19,917 bases of DNA from Clostridia bacterium (GCA_012842035.1 DUTO01000216.1:1-19917), one strand, 5' to 3'. Numbered from the stretch's first letter, positions 1 through 8,526 are shown. Made by a program: numbers and translations. The notes: generated by a model from the letters alone, not told the origin.

Positions 1-133
1 AGTACATCCTTGTCCTGATTCGGGTATGGTACTGACGTCCTGTCAGTACCTTTGCTTTCTCGACCTCGGCTTCGTAAGTCTGTTTCGCTAAACTTACGCA
101 AAGGAACGGCGAAACGGTACAGCATATTTTCTT
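1..133. repeat. Right-hand part of a foldback repeat (element A), cut by the window edge
   Basis: Positions 103-133 are nearly identical to 416-446, the right end of element B, and share the core GAAACGGTACAGCAT with the right end of the copy at 13084-13103. The body before this end does not align clearly with the other two copies. It does contain its own inverted repeats: GGTACTGAC (28-36) against GTCAGTACC (42-50), and CGTAAGT against ACTTACG around 74-98. I read it as a relative that shares the end sequence but has a different or strongly diverged body. Its left end lies outside the window. No coding potential is seen. Confidence 0.6.
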
Positions 134-135
134 AA

Positions 136-446
136 GGTGAGTAGAGGTTCGTTTCCCGTTCCGTGCTTCATTTAGTTATTTTAGTCAGGTACTGCCTTGG
201 GTATCCGTAGCTATGGTCAGAACGTTCTAGAGCTTGGTTTGGAGCAATACCGACCGGGTTCAATTCGCGTCCATGCTCAGTTCGCCCTGGTGCCGACGTC
301 CTTGTCGTCACCTCGTCATTGCTAACCTGACCTTCGCCAAGAACGTTTAGCTGACCTTCGCTAAGTCACCTTCCGGCAGTACTTGGTCTAAAATAGTATA
401 GCTAGGTAGAGAAAAGGAATGGCGAAACGGTACAGCATATTTTCTT
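136..446. repeat. Foldback/MITE-like repeat, copy B (about 310 bp)
   Basis: From about 150 to 440 this aligns along its whole length, in the same orientation, with 12813-13098, with most positions identical and few indels. The right end (424-437, GAAACGGTACAGCA) is intact. The matching left end (about 136-155) is eroded and is recognisable only from CGTTTCC onward. Inside are paired arms (GGTACTGCC at 188-196 against GGCAGTAC at 375-382), a small hairpin CCGTAGCTATGG (205-216), and an apical hairpin near GGTGCCGAC/GTCGTCACC around 290-313. No long open reading frame is present, so it looks non-autonomous. Left boundary is approximate. Confidence 0.75.
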
Positions 447-470
447 TGAGGCTCAATTTGCATATGGAAA

Positions 471-506
471 AGGCAAGAGGTGAAAAATAGTCTCTTGCCT
501 TTTTTT
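471..506 (+). terminator. Rho-independent terminator upstream of yqfC
   Basis: A perfect 9-bp stem, AGGCAAGAG (471-479) and CTCTTGCCT (492-500), has a 12-base A-rich loop and is followed directly by six T. It closes whatever transcript comes in from the left (through the repeats) and separates it from the sporulation genes. A short A-run just before the stem would also give weak termination on the opposite strand. Confidence 0.85.
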
Positions 507-558
507 GTTCTGTTTTGGGGAAAGGGGCATAGAATTATTAGGTAAGTGAGGGGATTAT

Positions 559-813
559 ATGGAAAAAATTACTCATTTTTTAGAGTTGCCTCCGGAAATA
601 ATTTATAATTTACCTAAGGTAACATTGCTTGGCAATTTACAGGTATTGATCGAAAATCATCGCGGGATTATTGAATATAGCACTGGAAAAGTTAGAATTG
701 CTGTAAATACAGGAGAAATTGAAGTACTGGGTCAGGAATTAATTATTTGTAATATTACTAGGGATGGAATCTGCCTGGAAGGAGATATTTCCGGACTTAA
801 ATATCATCGTTAG
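559..813 (+). CDS. yqfC: Sporulation protein YqfC
   Basis: This 84-residue protein matches the YqfC/YabP family of short sporulation proteins in length (family usually about 85-95 residues) and in its beta-rich pattern, with ITHFLELPPEII at the start and the LLGNLQVLIENHRGI and TGEIEVLGQEL strands. In Bacillus subtilis the family belongs to the mother-cell (sigma-E) regulon; the biochemical role is unknown. The ATG at 559 follows GTGAGGGG (546-553). The gene is immediately followed by yqfD, whose Shine-Dalgarno sequence overlaps this stop codon, so the two are translationally linked as in other spore-formers. I found no convincing sigma-E promoter in the 50 bases between the upstream terminator and the start. 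Confidence 0.85.
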   Translation: MEKITHFLELPPEIIYNLPKVTLLGNLQVLIENHRGIIEYSTGKVRIAVNTGEIEVLGQELIICNITRDGICLEGDISGLKYHR

Positions 814-823
814 GAGGTTTGTT

Positions 824-2035
824 ATGAAATGGACTTCTGGATTGTCAGGATATGTGGAAATATCTTTATGGGGAAAAAACCCGGAACGTGTTTTAAACAT
901 GGCTTTAAGCCGTGGTATTTCTATTTGGGATATTCGGCTACAAGAAGATAAGCATTATCAATTGAAAGTTAGTTTAGGGGGTTATAGAGCATTTCGCCTT
1001 TTGGTGAGACGTTCAGCTTGTAAAGTCAAAATTAGGCAAAAAAGAGGCTTACCCTTTTTTTTGATGCGCGCCAAAAGGAGAAAGGTCTTAGTTTTGGGCA
1101 CTTTCTTTTTTTGTTTAGCTTTGTATGTTTTAAGTTCTTTTGTTTGGTTTATAGAAGTAAAAGGAAATGAGGAAGTTGCCACAGAGCTTATTTTAGAAAG
1201 AGCTGCAGAGCATGGTTTAGAAAAGGGGGTTCCCAAGGCCAGTTTCGAGAAAAATAAGCTGGCGGAAAAGTTGCTATTAGAAATTACTGAACTTTCTTGG
1301 GTAGGGATCCATGTGCAAGGCACAAAAATTATTATTGAGGTTGCTGAAAAAACGTTGTTGCCTTCTGATGAAGAAAATAAACCGGCTGATTTAATTGCCC
1401 GGGTTGGGGGGAAAATTGAAGAATTATTAGTTCTTAAGGGTATACCATTGGTACAGGAAGGAGACCAGGTCAGGAAAGGACAAACTTTAATTTTAGGTCT
1501 CGTTTATTCGGAAATAAATATTTCCGAGACAGGAGAAATTAGCCCTGCCGGAGAAGCCCAAATAGTGAGGGCCAAAGGTCTTGTTCGTGCTCAAGTTTTG
1601 CGAAGTAATGTGGGAACATGTCCTCTGCAGGAAAAAACTGTTTGGGATACAGGAGTAGAAAAAAAGGCGGTTTTTTTAAAATTTAAGGATAAAGAAATAT
1701 ATTTAAAAGGAACGGGGGAAAATCCTTTTGTCAAGTATCGCTTAGTTCGGCAAGCAAAACCGCTTTTTGTCTTTAAGGGCAGGAATCTTTTGGGACCCGT
1801 CGAATTAGTTAGTATTATTTATAAAGAGCAAATTTGTGAAATTCGTGAGTGGGGGATAGAAGGGGCTTATCAGGAAGCGGCGCGGCGAGCACAGGATTTA
1901 GTGTGGGCAGAAGTGCCTGTGCAATATAAGGTGATTTCTCAAAGGCTTGAACCACTTACAGGGCGGGAGAAAGGGGTTATAGTAGTAAGGTATATTTTAG
2001 AAACAATTGAGGAGATAGGAACTTATCGTTTTTAG
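824..2035 (+). CDS. yqfD: Sporulation membrane protein YqfD
   Basis: The reading frame is open from 764, but the start is placed at the ATG at 824 because TAGGAGG (811-817, overlapping the yqfC stop) sits 6 bases before it and the protein then begins in family style (MKWTSGLSGYVEI). The product is 403 residues, close to the usual 390-400. It has a cytoplasmic N-terminal part rich in basic residues (about 60-87, RRSACKVKI...MRAKRRK), one strong membrane segment (about 88-109) and a long extracytoplasmic domain beginning IEVKGNEE, which resembles the POTRA/FtsQ-like region of YqfD. It is known as a mother-cell-expressed sporulation protein whose molecular function is not settled. The partner gene yqfC lies directly upstream. 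Confidence 0.85.
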   Translation: MKWTSGLSGYVEISLWGKNPERVLNMALSRGISIWDIRLQEDKHYQLKVSLGGYRAFRLLVRRSACKVKIRQKRGLPFFLMRAKRRKVLVLGTFFFCLALYVLSSFVWFIEVKGNEEVATELILERAAEHGLEKGVPKASFEKNKLAEKLLLEITELSWVGIHVQGTKIIIEVAEKTLLPSDEENKPADLIARVGGKIEELLVLKGIPLVQEGDQVRKGQTLILGLVYSEINISETGEISPAGEAQIVRAKGLVRAQVLRSNVGTCPLQEKTVWDTGVEKKAVFLKFKDKEIYLKGTGENPFVKYRLVRQAKPLFVFKGRNLLGPVELVSIIYKEQICEIREWGIEGAYQEAARRAQDLVWAEVPVQYKVISQRLEPLTGREKGVIVVRYILETIEEIGTYRF

Positions 2036-2102
2036 GTAACAGTAGCTTGTTAGACTTAGATAAGGTATAATTATTAAGTAAATAGGTGAGGAGGGTGAGA
2101 GA

Positions 2103-3077
2103 TTGCCTGCCATTAAGAAAAAAAGTTTTAGTCTTACTAATCAAGAAGCAGCGACATTGTATGGTTTACAGGATGAAAATCTGAATTTTTTGGAGAGTCA
2201 TTTAGGAGCCAAAATAGTAGCACGTGGTGCTAAAATACAAATCACGGGAAATCAAGCAGAGGTTGAATTAGCTAGTGCAGTATTAAGTCAGTTAATTGAG
2301 TTAATTAGAACCGGAAATACTATTGCGATCCCTGATTTAAATTATTGTCTACAGGCAGTTACAAAAGGCAAAAGCAATCACCTTACTGAAGCATTAAATC
2401 AGGTCATTCAAATTACAGCCAGAGGTAAGTTAATTAAACCGAAAACAATTGGGCAATATCAATATATTCAAGCTATTAAAGCTAATGATATTACTTTTGG
2501 GATAGGACCTGCCGGGACAGGTAAAACTTATTTAGCAGTAGTGATGGCTGTTTCTGCCTTAAAAAACAAAGAAGTTAATCGCATTGTCTTGACACGTCCG
2601 GCTGTAGAAGCAGGGGAAAAACTAGGTTTTTTACCGGGCGATTTGCAGGAAAAGGTAAATCCGTATTTACGTCCTCTTTATGATGGGCTTTATGATGTAT
2701 TAGGTATTGAGACGGCCAGACGCTATATGGAAAAATCTATTATTGAAGTAGCCCCTCTTGCTTATATGCGCGGGAGAACTTTGGATGACTCTTTTATTAT
2801 CTTAGATGAAGGTCAAAACACGACGCCGGAACAAATAAAGATGTTTTTAACGCGGATTGGTTTCGGTTCAAAAGCTGTGGTGACCGGAGATATAACGCAA
2901 ATAGATTTACCTAAAGAAACTAACTCCGGTTTGATTGTTGTTCAGAAAATTTTAAAAGGCTTAGAAGGAATAAGCTTCCAATATCTTACTGAGGCTGATG
3001 TGATTAGACATCCTGTCGTTCAAAGAATTGTTTTAGCTTATGAAGAGTATCAGGGGAAAAGAGACGCACAAAAATAG
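2103..3077 (+). CDS. phoH: PhoH-family ATPase
   Basis: A cytoplasmic P-loop ATPase of the PhoH/YbeZ family, 324 residues, the normal length. It has a small N-terminal KH-like region (about 25-70), then Walker A GPAGTGKT (residues 135-142) and Walker B FIILDEGQN (about 231-239), followed by the sensor-type segment VVTGDITQIDLP. The start is TTG at 2103 after a long purine run (GGTGAGGAGGGTGAG); no ATG fits. In many bacteria phoH neighbours ybeY, as here with only pgpH between, and the pair is linked to ribosome and RNA quality control. A TATAAT at 2066-2071 lies upstream but lacks a recognisable -35, so an own promoter is only possible. Confidence 0.9.
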   Translation: MPAIKKKSFSLTNQEAATLYGLQDENLNFLESHLGAKIVARGAKIQITGNQAEVELASAVLSQLIELIRTGNTIAIPDLNYCLQAVTKGKSNHLTEALNQVIQITARGKLIKPKTIGQYQYIQAIKANDITFGIGPAGTGKTYLAVVMAVSALKNKEVNRIVLTRPAVEAGEKLGFLPGDLQEKVNPYLRPLYDGLYDVLGIETARRYMEKSIIEVAPLAYMRGRTLDDSFIILDEGQNTTPEQIKMFLTRIGFGSKAVVTGDITQIDLPKETNSGLIVVQKILKGLEGISFQYLTEADVIRHPVVQRIVLAYEEYQGKRDAQK

Positions 3078-3101
3078 AAGTAGGTCTAAAAAGAGGAGGA
3101 G

Positions 3102-5291
3102 ATGACCATTACTACTCCTAAAACAAAGGTTCCGTTTTTTAAGGGAACGGAGTCTATTTGGAAAAATCGCAGGATTAAAAAAATAGGTTGGTTTATAGTG
3201 CTTTTTTTAGGTATCCTTAGTATTTTTGCCCTGCATTTTCTTCCTAATGACTTGCCGGTAAAAGAAGGGCAAGTTTCTCCCAAGACAATTAAAGCTCCCC
3301 AAACGATAACTTTTGAAGACACTACAAAAACTGCAGAACGTAGAAAAATTGCTGAAGAAAGAATTGAGGAAGTTTATTTGCTAGATAGAAGTATTCTGAT
3401 GCAAATGGAGCAAGAGTTGGAAAAAAATTTTGATAACTTAATTTTGCTTTTAAGTAGAGAAGACCTTAGTAATATAGAAAAAATGCAGGTTCTTCAGGAA
3501 GAATATAATCTGCAAGAAGGTACGGTAAGGGCTTTAGTATCTTTGGATAGTAATACACTTAAGTCACTGTCTTTAGAAGCGACGAGTCTTTTAAAAAGTC
3601 ACTGGCAGACAGGAGTAAGAGATTTTGAAGTCGAGGAAAAGAAGACAAACATTTATACCCAGATTGATTTGTTAAATATTACAGTTCCCTATAAAAACTT
3701 GTTAAAAGCAGTGTTTAATAAAATAGAGTTTAAAGCTAATTATCTTAAGGATGAAGCGGCAACCCTTAGAGCAAGACAAGAGGCTTCTCAAAATGAAGGA
3801 GTCGTTATGGTGACAGTTCGTAAGGGGCAGAAGATTGTGGGGGAAGGAGAAGTTGTCACGGCAGAGCATTTAGAAGTTTTACAAGCTCTGGGCTATAAAA
3901 AATCAGTTGCTCCTTACCTTACTTTGTTAGGTGTAGTTATTTTTACGTTGTTAGTTTTTGTTTTAACTAAATTTTATTTAAAGCATTATCGGAAAGATTT
4001 GTATCATAAAGAAATAAATTTAGTCTTGCTTGGTTTGCTTGTTTTTTTGACTTTACTTTTAGCTAAAGTAATTTCTTCGATTAATATTAGCTCTAATCTG
4101 GAAATTGCCAAAATGGTTGGTTATTTAATTCCTGTAGCCACGGTATCTATGTTGATAGCTCTTTTGTTGGATACAACACTAGCTATTTTTATCACAATTT
4201 TACTCAGCTTTTTTGTTGGTATTTTAACGGGAAATCAACTTCCCTATGCGGTCAATGCGTTTGTAGGAGGGCTTGTCGGTATTTATAGTGTAGGTAAGTT
4301 CAATCAAAGATTTGATTGGGTGAAGGCCGGTTTGTTTATTGCTTGTGCCGAGGTAGTATGTATTTTTTCCTTAGGCTTAATGAATAATGACACATGGTCC
4401 ATCCTTTTAATTGGTAGTTCTTTTGGCATTATTAATGGGATTTTTTCCTCTATTTTTGCTTATGGCAGTCTCCCTTTTTTAGAGTCCGGTTTTGAGGTAA
4501 CTACAAGTGCACGTCTTTTGGAGCTTGCTAATCCTAATCAGCCTCTTTTAAAAAGACTTTTGATTGAAGCTCCCGGAACTTATCATCATAGTATTTTAGT
4601 GGGGAATCTTGGGGAGGCGGCGGCTGACCTGGTAGGTGCGGATTCTTTGTTAGTAAGAGTAGGGGCTTATTATCATGATATTGGTAAATTGAAAAGACCT
4701 TATTTTTTCATTGAAAATCAGTTAGGAGGAGAAAATCCGCATGAAAAACTTTCCCCTCCTTTGAGTACTTTAATTATTACTTCTCATTCTAAGGATGGAG
4801 TGGAAATTGCTCGTCAACATAATCTTCCTCCTGTTGTCATTGACTTGATTGCTCAGCATCATGGGACAAGTTTAGTTACCTATTTTTATCATAAAGCTTT
4901 AGAAATAGGGAATTCTGATAATGTAAATGAAAATGAATATCGTTACAATGGTTCTAAGCCTCAGACGAAGGAAGCGGCAATTATTATGTTGGCTGATAGT
5001 GTTGAAGCAGCTGTTCGGTCCATCCCGGCGCCTAGTAGTGGTAAAATTGAAGGTTTAGTGCGCAAATTGATTAAAGAACGTTTAGAAGATGGACAGCTAG
5101 AGGAATCTCCCCTTACCTTTAAGGACCTTAATTTAATTGCTAATGCTTTCACCCGAATTTTAAATGGTATTTTCCATAATCGCATAGAATATCCGGAAAA
5201 TGTTTTAAAAGCAATGAAGGGAGGTTCTTTATCTGGTGCGAATAGTAATGGGCAATCAGCAGAAAATAATTCCCATCACTCCTCAGTATAA
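3102..5291 (+). CDS. pgpH: Membrane HD-domain phosphohydrolase, PgpH/YqfF family (c-di-AMP phosphodiesterase type)
   Basis: A 729-residue protein with the 7TMR-HD architecture: one N-terminal membrane helix (about 25-45), an extracytoplasmic 7TMR-HDED domain (about 50-265), a cluster of membrane helices (about 275-460) and a cytoplasmic HD domain (about 490-690). Metal-binding residues are visible as YHH (494-496), HD in YYHDIGK (525-526), HH (586-587) and the Asp of MLADS (632). Characterised members hydrolyse cyclic di-AMP to pApA and thereby influence osmotic and wall homeostasis; that specificity is inferred here from family. The ATG at 3102 lies very close to AGGAGG (3094-3099), but the GAGG at 3093-3096 gives workable spacing. 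The 3' end overlaps ybeY by about 55 bases. Confidence 0.9.
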   Translation: MTITTPKTKVPFFKGTESIWKNRRIKKIGWFIVLFLGILSIFALHFLPNDLPVKEGQVSPKTIKAPQTITFEDTTKTAERRKIAEERIEEVYLLDRSILMQMEQELEKNFDNLILLLSREDLSNIEKMQVLQEEYNLQEGTVRALVSLDSNTLKSLSLEATSLLKSHWQTGVRDFEVEEKKTNIYTQIDLLNITVPYKNLLKAVFNKIEFKANYLKDEAATLRARQEASQNEGVVMVTVRKGQKIVGEGEVVTAEHLEVLQALGYKKSVAPYLTLLGVVIFTLLVFVLTKFYLKHYRKDLYHKEINLVLLGLLVFLTLLLAKVISSINISSNLEIAKMVGYLIPVATVSMLIALLLDTTLAIFITILLSFFVGILTGNQLPYAVNAFVGGLVGIYSVGKFNQRFDWVKAGLFIACAEVVCIFSLGLMNNDTWSILLIGSSFGIINGIFSSIFAYGSLPFLESGFEVTTSARLLELANPNQPLLKRLLIEAPGTYHHSILVGNLGEAAADLVGADSLLVRVGAYYHDIGKLKRPYFFIENQLGGENPHEKLSPPLSTLIITSHSKDGVEIARQHNLPPVVIDLIAQHHGTSLVTYFYHKALEIGNSDNVNENEYRYNGSKPQTKEAAIIMLADSVEAAVRSIPAPSSGKIEGLVRKLIKERLEDGQLEESPLTFKDLNLIANAFTRILNGIFHNRIEYPENVLKAMKGGSLSGANSNGQSAENNSHHSSV

Positions 5292-5715
5292 GGAAGTGAT
5301 TGAACTTGTAGCTCAAGAAGTGGCACGGAGATTTGCTTTAAATAAGGAAACTGAGGTCAGTGTAACCTTTGCTGATGACGTCTTGATGCAAGATTTAAAC
5401 AAAACTTATCGTGGCATAAATGAACCTACTGATGTGTTGTCTTTTGCTTTTGATGAAGAGGTAGAAGGAGTAGAGCTTGTGCCCATTTACGGGCCCAAAA
5501 TTCATCTTTTAGGAGAGATTGTTCTTTCCCTAGAAAGAGTAAAAAAGCAAGCCCAAGAATATAAGCATAGTTTTCTTAGAGAGTTAGCTTTTTTAACGGT
5601 GCATGGTTTACTTCATCTTTTAGGTTATGACCATCAAGGGGAAAAGGATACTGCGGAAATGAGAAAAATAGAAGAGGAAATTCTTAATGCTCTGCATTAT
5701 CCGAGGTCTTTTTAG
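5236..5715 (+). CDS. ybeY: Endoribonuclease / rRNA maturation factor YbeY
   Basis: Single-strand endoribonuclease of the UPF0054 family, needed for 16S rRNA 3'-end processing and ribosome quality control. The zinc motif HGLLHLLGYDH is at residues 123-133 (three His), and the family segment INEPTDVLSFAF is near 61-72. At 159 residues the length is normal. Two starts are possible: GTG at 5236, 11 bases after AAGGGAGG (5217-5224), and ATG at 5248, 23 bases after it. I keep the GTG for spacing, but the first four residues are uncertain. Either way it overlaps the end of pgpH, implying translational coupling. Confidence 0.92.
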   Translation: MRIVMGNQQKIIPITPQYKEVIELVAQEVARRFALNKETEVSVTFADDVLMQDLNKTYRGINEPTDVLSFAFDEEVEGVELVPIYGPKIHLLGEIVLSLERVKKQAQEYKHSFLRELAFLTVHGLLHLLGYDHQGEKDTAEMRKIEEEILNALHYPRSF

Positions 5716-5726
5716 GAGGGAGTTTT

Positions 5727-6980
5727 TTGTCGCAAGTACAAGTTTTTCAATTAATAATTTTGTTTGTGCTGCTACTTCTTTCTGCTATTTTTTCTGCTTC
5801 GGAAACGGCTATTTTTTCTGCAAATAAAGTTAAAATTCGTCATCTTGCAGAAGAAGGGAACCGCCAAGCAGTTATGACCAGGCGTTTGTTGGAGCAACCG
5901 GGGAAATCAATTTCTACTATTCTGATCGGTAATAATGTTGTCAACATCGGGGCGACTGCTTTAGCTACTGTTTTAGCCATTAGTTTTTTTGGTAGTTCCG
6001 GAGCAGGAATTGCGACAATCATCATGTCTGTTTTGATTCTTGTTTTTGGGGAGATTACTCCGAAAACTTTAGCTTCCAGGCGGGCCGAAGACTTTGCCTT
6101 ACGCATGAGTCATTATATTTATGGTTTGGGTAAAATTTTATCTCCGTTTATTTATGTTTTTAATGTATTTACTAATACTTTGCTAAGACTATTAGATGCT
6201 TCACATAAGGAAAAACATTTTATTACGGAGGAAGAATTACGGATGTTGGTTAATGTAGGGGAGGAAGAAGGATTTATTGATGAAGACGAACGTGAGATGA
6301 TTGATAGTATTTTTGAATTTGATGATACTCTTGTGCGTGAAGTAATGGTTCCTCGTATTGATATAGATGCTATTGATGTTGAGGAGACCTTGGAAAATAC
6401 GATTAAGCTCGTCCTTAAAGCAGGACGTTCTCGTATTCCTGTTTATGAGCAGAGCGTGGATAATATTATCGGCGTAATTTATGCTAAAGATTTGTTGCAG
6501 ATTTTTTTTGAACCGCATCGAGAAAAAATTAAGTTAAAGGAAATTATGCGTCCGGCGTATTATGTTCCGGAAAGTAAAAAGGTGCGAGATTTATTTGCTG
6601 AATTACGTAAGGAAAAAGTACATATGGCGATTGTACTGGATGAATACGGGGGTACAGCTGGACTTGTCACAATAGAAGATGCTATTGAAGAGATCGTTGG
6701 TGATATTCAAGATGAATATGATCGTGAAGAAAAAGCCATTGAGAAATTAAGTGATGGTTCTTTTCTTGTGGATGCGCGTACTCCTATTTATGAAATTAAT
6801 GAAGTGATCGGTATCGCTCTACCTGATGATGAGTTTGAAACAATTAGTGGTTATGTTTTTCATAATTTAGGTCGATTGCCTGTTGAAGGGCAAATAATAA
6901 AGGTAAATGACTTAGAGATTAAGATTGAACAAATTACAGGTAGACGGATAGGAAAATTACGTTTAAAAAAAGTAATATAG
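5727..6980 (+). CDS. CNNM/CorC-type membrane protein (DUF21, CBS pair, CorC_HlyC domain)
   Basis: A 417-residue protein of the family often annotated hemolysin C or Mg/Co efflux. N-terminal membrane helices form the DUF21/CNNM domain (about 1-150, with FSASETAIFSA near 22-32 and FGEITPKTLASRRAE after the third helix). A CBS pair follows (about 200-320, including MVPRIDIDAID and VLDEYGGTAGLVTIEDAIEEIVGDI), then a C-terminal CorC_HlyC domain. Family members are linked to magnesium transport or extrusion, with CBS domains sensing adenine nucleotides; the ion handled here is not determinable. The start is TTG at 5727 after AGGAGGG (5714-5720), 12 bases after the ybeY stop, so it is read in the same transcript. 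Confidence 0.88.
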   Translation: MSQVQVFQLIILFVLLLLSAIFSASETAIFSANKVKIRHLAEEGNRQAVMTRRLLEQPGKSISTILIGNNVVNIGATALATVLAISFFGSSGAGIATIIMSVLILVFGEITPKTLASRRAEDFALRMSHYIYGLGKILSPFIYVFNVFTNTLLRLLDASHKEKHFITEEELRMLVNVGEEEGFIDEDEREMIDSIFEFDDTLVREVMVPRIDIDAIDVEETLENTIKLVLKAGRSRIPVYEQSVDNIIGVIYAKDLLQIFFEPHREKIKLKEIMRPAYYVPESKKVRDLFAELRKEKVHMAIVLDEYGGTAGLVTIEDAIEEIVGDIQDEYDREEKAIEKLSDGSFLVDARTPIYEINEVIGIALPDDEFETISGYVFHNLGRLPVEGQIIKVNDLEIKIEQITGRRIGKLRLKKVI

Positions 6981-7028
6981 CATAAGTTTATTTAAGAATT
7001 AGCCACATTGGTTTAGAGGGGTATAAAG

Positions 7029-8069
7029 ATGAAAAAGAGATATGTGTTATTATGGGGACTTCTTATCTTTTTTTTAAGTATGTTGTTGGGGATAGGACTA
7101 ATATATTTTATGCGACCTTATTTTTCCGGAGAAAAAGCATTTTCTCATGAAAAAGAGGTTACTTCTGGGGTAGGAGAAGGGGAAGAAGCTTATCCTTTTA
7201 TAGGGTGGCAGGATAAACCACGGCAAAGAGCCTTTGTGGTGGTTATTGATAATACAGAGCAAGGTAGACCTCAGGCAGGATTAGAAAAAGCAGATGTGGT
7301 TGTTGAATTTCCTGTGGAAGGTGGTCTGACTCGTTTTGCAGCTGTTATTTGTGTAGATGATCTGGATTTGCTAGGTCCTATTCGCAGTGCCAGACCTTAT
7401 TTTATTGATTTAGCTAAAGAATATAAGGGAATTTTAATTCATGCCGGTGGTTCGGAAGAAGCCACAAAAAAGCTAGAAAAAGAGTCTTTAGATCATTTTG
7501 ATGAAATAAATGGTGGTGCACAGATTGGTGCAGCTTTTTGGCGTGTACCGGACCGCAATAAACCATATAATCTTTTTACCAGTTCTGATGTTTTGCGTCG
7601 TACAGCAAAAAAATTAAATATGGATCGTTCCTTTTTACCTCCCCAGAGACCGTTACTTTCTTTAGAAGCGGAGGTTGTGGGGGAAAAAGCGGAAGACCTT
7701 ACTATTTTTTATGCTCATAAAAACAGTATGGTTCATTTTGCTTATGAGCAAGAGAAGCAAGTTTTTCAACGCTTTATTGCGGATAATAAGCCTCATCTTA
7801 CTTATTTAGGTGAACAATTACAGGCCGCCAATGTAATTGTGCAAATTGTTCCTTATTGTTACACTGATGGTGATGGGCATTTGCAGTTAATTATGCATGG
7901 TGAAGGCAAGGCACTTGTTTTTCGTAAGGGTAAAGTTTTAGAAGGGCTTTGGAGGAAAAAACCGGATGAATTTACGAAATTTATTGATCAGAAAGGAAAT
8001 TTAATTCCGCTCCTGGAAGGACCTACTTGGATTGCTGTCGTCCCACGTGGTACGCGGATTGATTACTAG
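7029..8069 (+). CDS. Membrane-anchored DUF3048 (YerB-like) protein
   Basis: A 346-residue protein with an N-terminal membrane segment (about 5-27) after basic residues, then an extracytoplasmic region resembling the DUF3048 N- and C-terminal domains: RAFVVVIDNTEQGRPQAGLEKADVVVEFPVEGGLTRF, GPIRSARPYFIDLA and GGAQIGAAFWRVPDRNKPYNLF are hallmark stretches (quoted in pieces from about residues 67-190). Bacillus YerB is a lipoprotein, but no lipobox cysteine follows this signal, so this copy is probably an uncleaved anchor. Function is unknown. The ATG at 7029 is preceded by AGAGGGG. It sits between the CorC-like gene and cdd, where many Bacilli carry dgkA. Confidence 0.8.
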   Translation: MKKRYVLLWGLLIFFLSMLLGIGLIYFMRPYFSGEKAFSHEKEVTSGVGEGEEAYPFIGWQDKPRQRAFVVVIDNTEQGRPQAGLEKADVVVEFPVEGGLTRFAAVICVDDLDLLGPIRSARPYFIDLAKEYKGILIHAGGSEEATKKLEKESLDHFDEINGGAQIGAAFWRVPDRNKPYNLFTSSDVLRRTAKKLNMDRSFLPPQRPLLSLEAEVVGEKAEDLTIFYAHKNSMVHFAYEQEKQVFQRFIADNKPHLTYLGEQLQAANVIVQIVPYCYTDGDGHLQLIMHGEGKALVFRKGKVLEGLWRKKPDEFTKFIDQKGNLIPLLEGPTWIAVVPRGTRIDY

Positions 8070-8079
8070 GTGATGACCA

Positions 8080-8526
8080 ATGGTAAACAACAAAAACATA
8101 AATTCGGAATCTATCAATGAGTTGATGGAAGCAGCTAAGCAAGTGAGAAAAAATGCTTATGCTCCTTATTCTTGTTTTCTAGTGGGAGCAGCTCTAAGGG
8201 GTAGTGATGGGCAGATTTATACAGGTTGTAATGTGGAAAATGTTTCTTATGGGTTATCCATATGTGCGGAAAGGGTAGCTGTGTTTAAAGCGGTTTCCGC
8301 AGGGGTTACTTCTTTTCAAGCTTTAGTTTTAGTTACGGACCAAGAGGAGTTAGTTTCACCTTGTGGGGCGTGTCGTCAAGTTTTAGCAGAATTTTCTTTG
8401 GAAATGCCGGTATTTATGGTTAATTTTCAGGAGAAAATAGTGCAAACTACGGTAGAAAAACTTTTACCTGCTTCCTTTGTTTTTAGAAAGTCACGGGAGG
8501 AAAAATTTAATGAAGAAAGGTTTTAA
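8080..8526 (+). CDS. cdd: Cytidine deaminase
   Basis: Converts cytidine and deoxycytidine to uridine and deoxyuridine in pyrimidine salvage. The homotetrameric zinc enzyme signature is complete: CAE at residues 62-64 (Cys62 zinc ligand, Glu64 catalytic) and PCGACRQ with Cys95 and Cys98. Substrate-binding residues are in GCNVEN (49-54). At 148 residues it is slightly longer than the usual 130-136, mainly through its N-terminal extension and a charged C-terminal tail (KSREEKFNEERF) created by the overlap with era. The ATG at 8080 follows TAGGTGA, which includes the stop of the upstream gene. Confidence 0.93.
   Translation: MVNNKNINSESINELMEAAKQVRKNAYAPYSCFLVGAALRGSDGQIYTGCNVENVSYGLSICAERVAVFKAVSAGVTSFQALVLVTDQEELVSPCGACRQVLAEFSLEMPVFMVNFQEKIVQTTVEKLLPASFVFRKSREEKFNEERF

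Noticed and set aside
1..447. CRISPR array, tRNA or rRNA fragment in the gene-free left edge
   Set aside because: There are no short regularly spaced repeats, no cloverleaf and no recognisable rRNA segment; the similarity is to the 305-bp element only.
507..558. Sigma-E promoter expected for yqfC
   Set aside because: CATAGAAT at 528-535 resembles a sigma-E -10, but nothing like the sigma-E -35 lies 14-15 bases upstream.
982..1323. Minus-strand frame of 113 codons inside yqfD
   Set aside because: It is antisense to a clear YqfD coding region, resembles no family and has no ribosome-binding site; it is a shadow frame.
2043..2071. Possible promoter before phoH (TATAAT at 2066-2071)
   Set aside because: The -10 is perfect, but no hexamer at a proper distance resembles TTGACA; in an AT-rich genome this is weak evidence.
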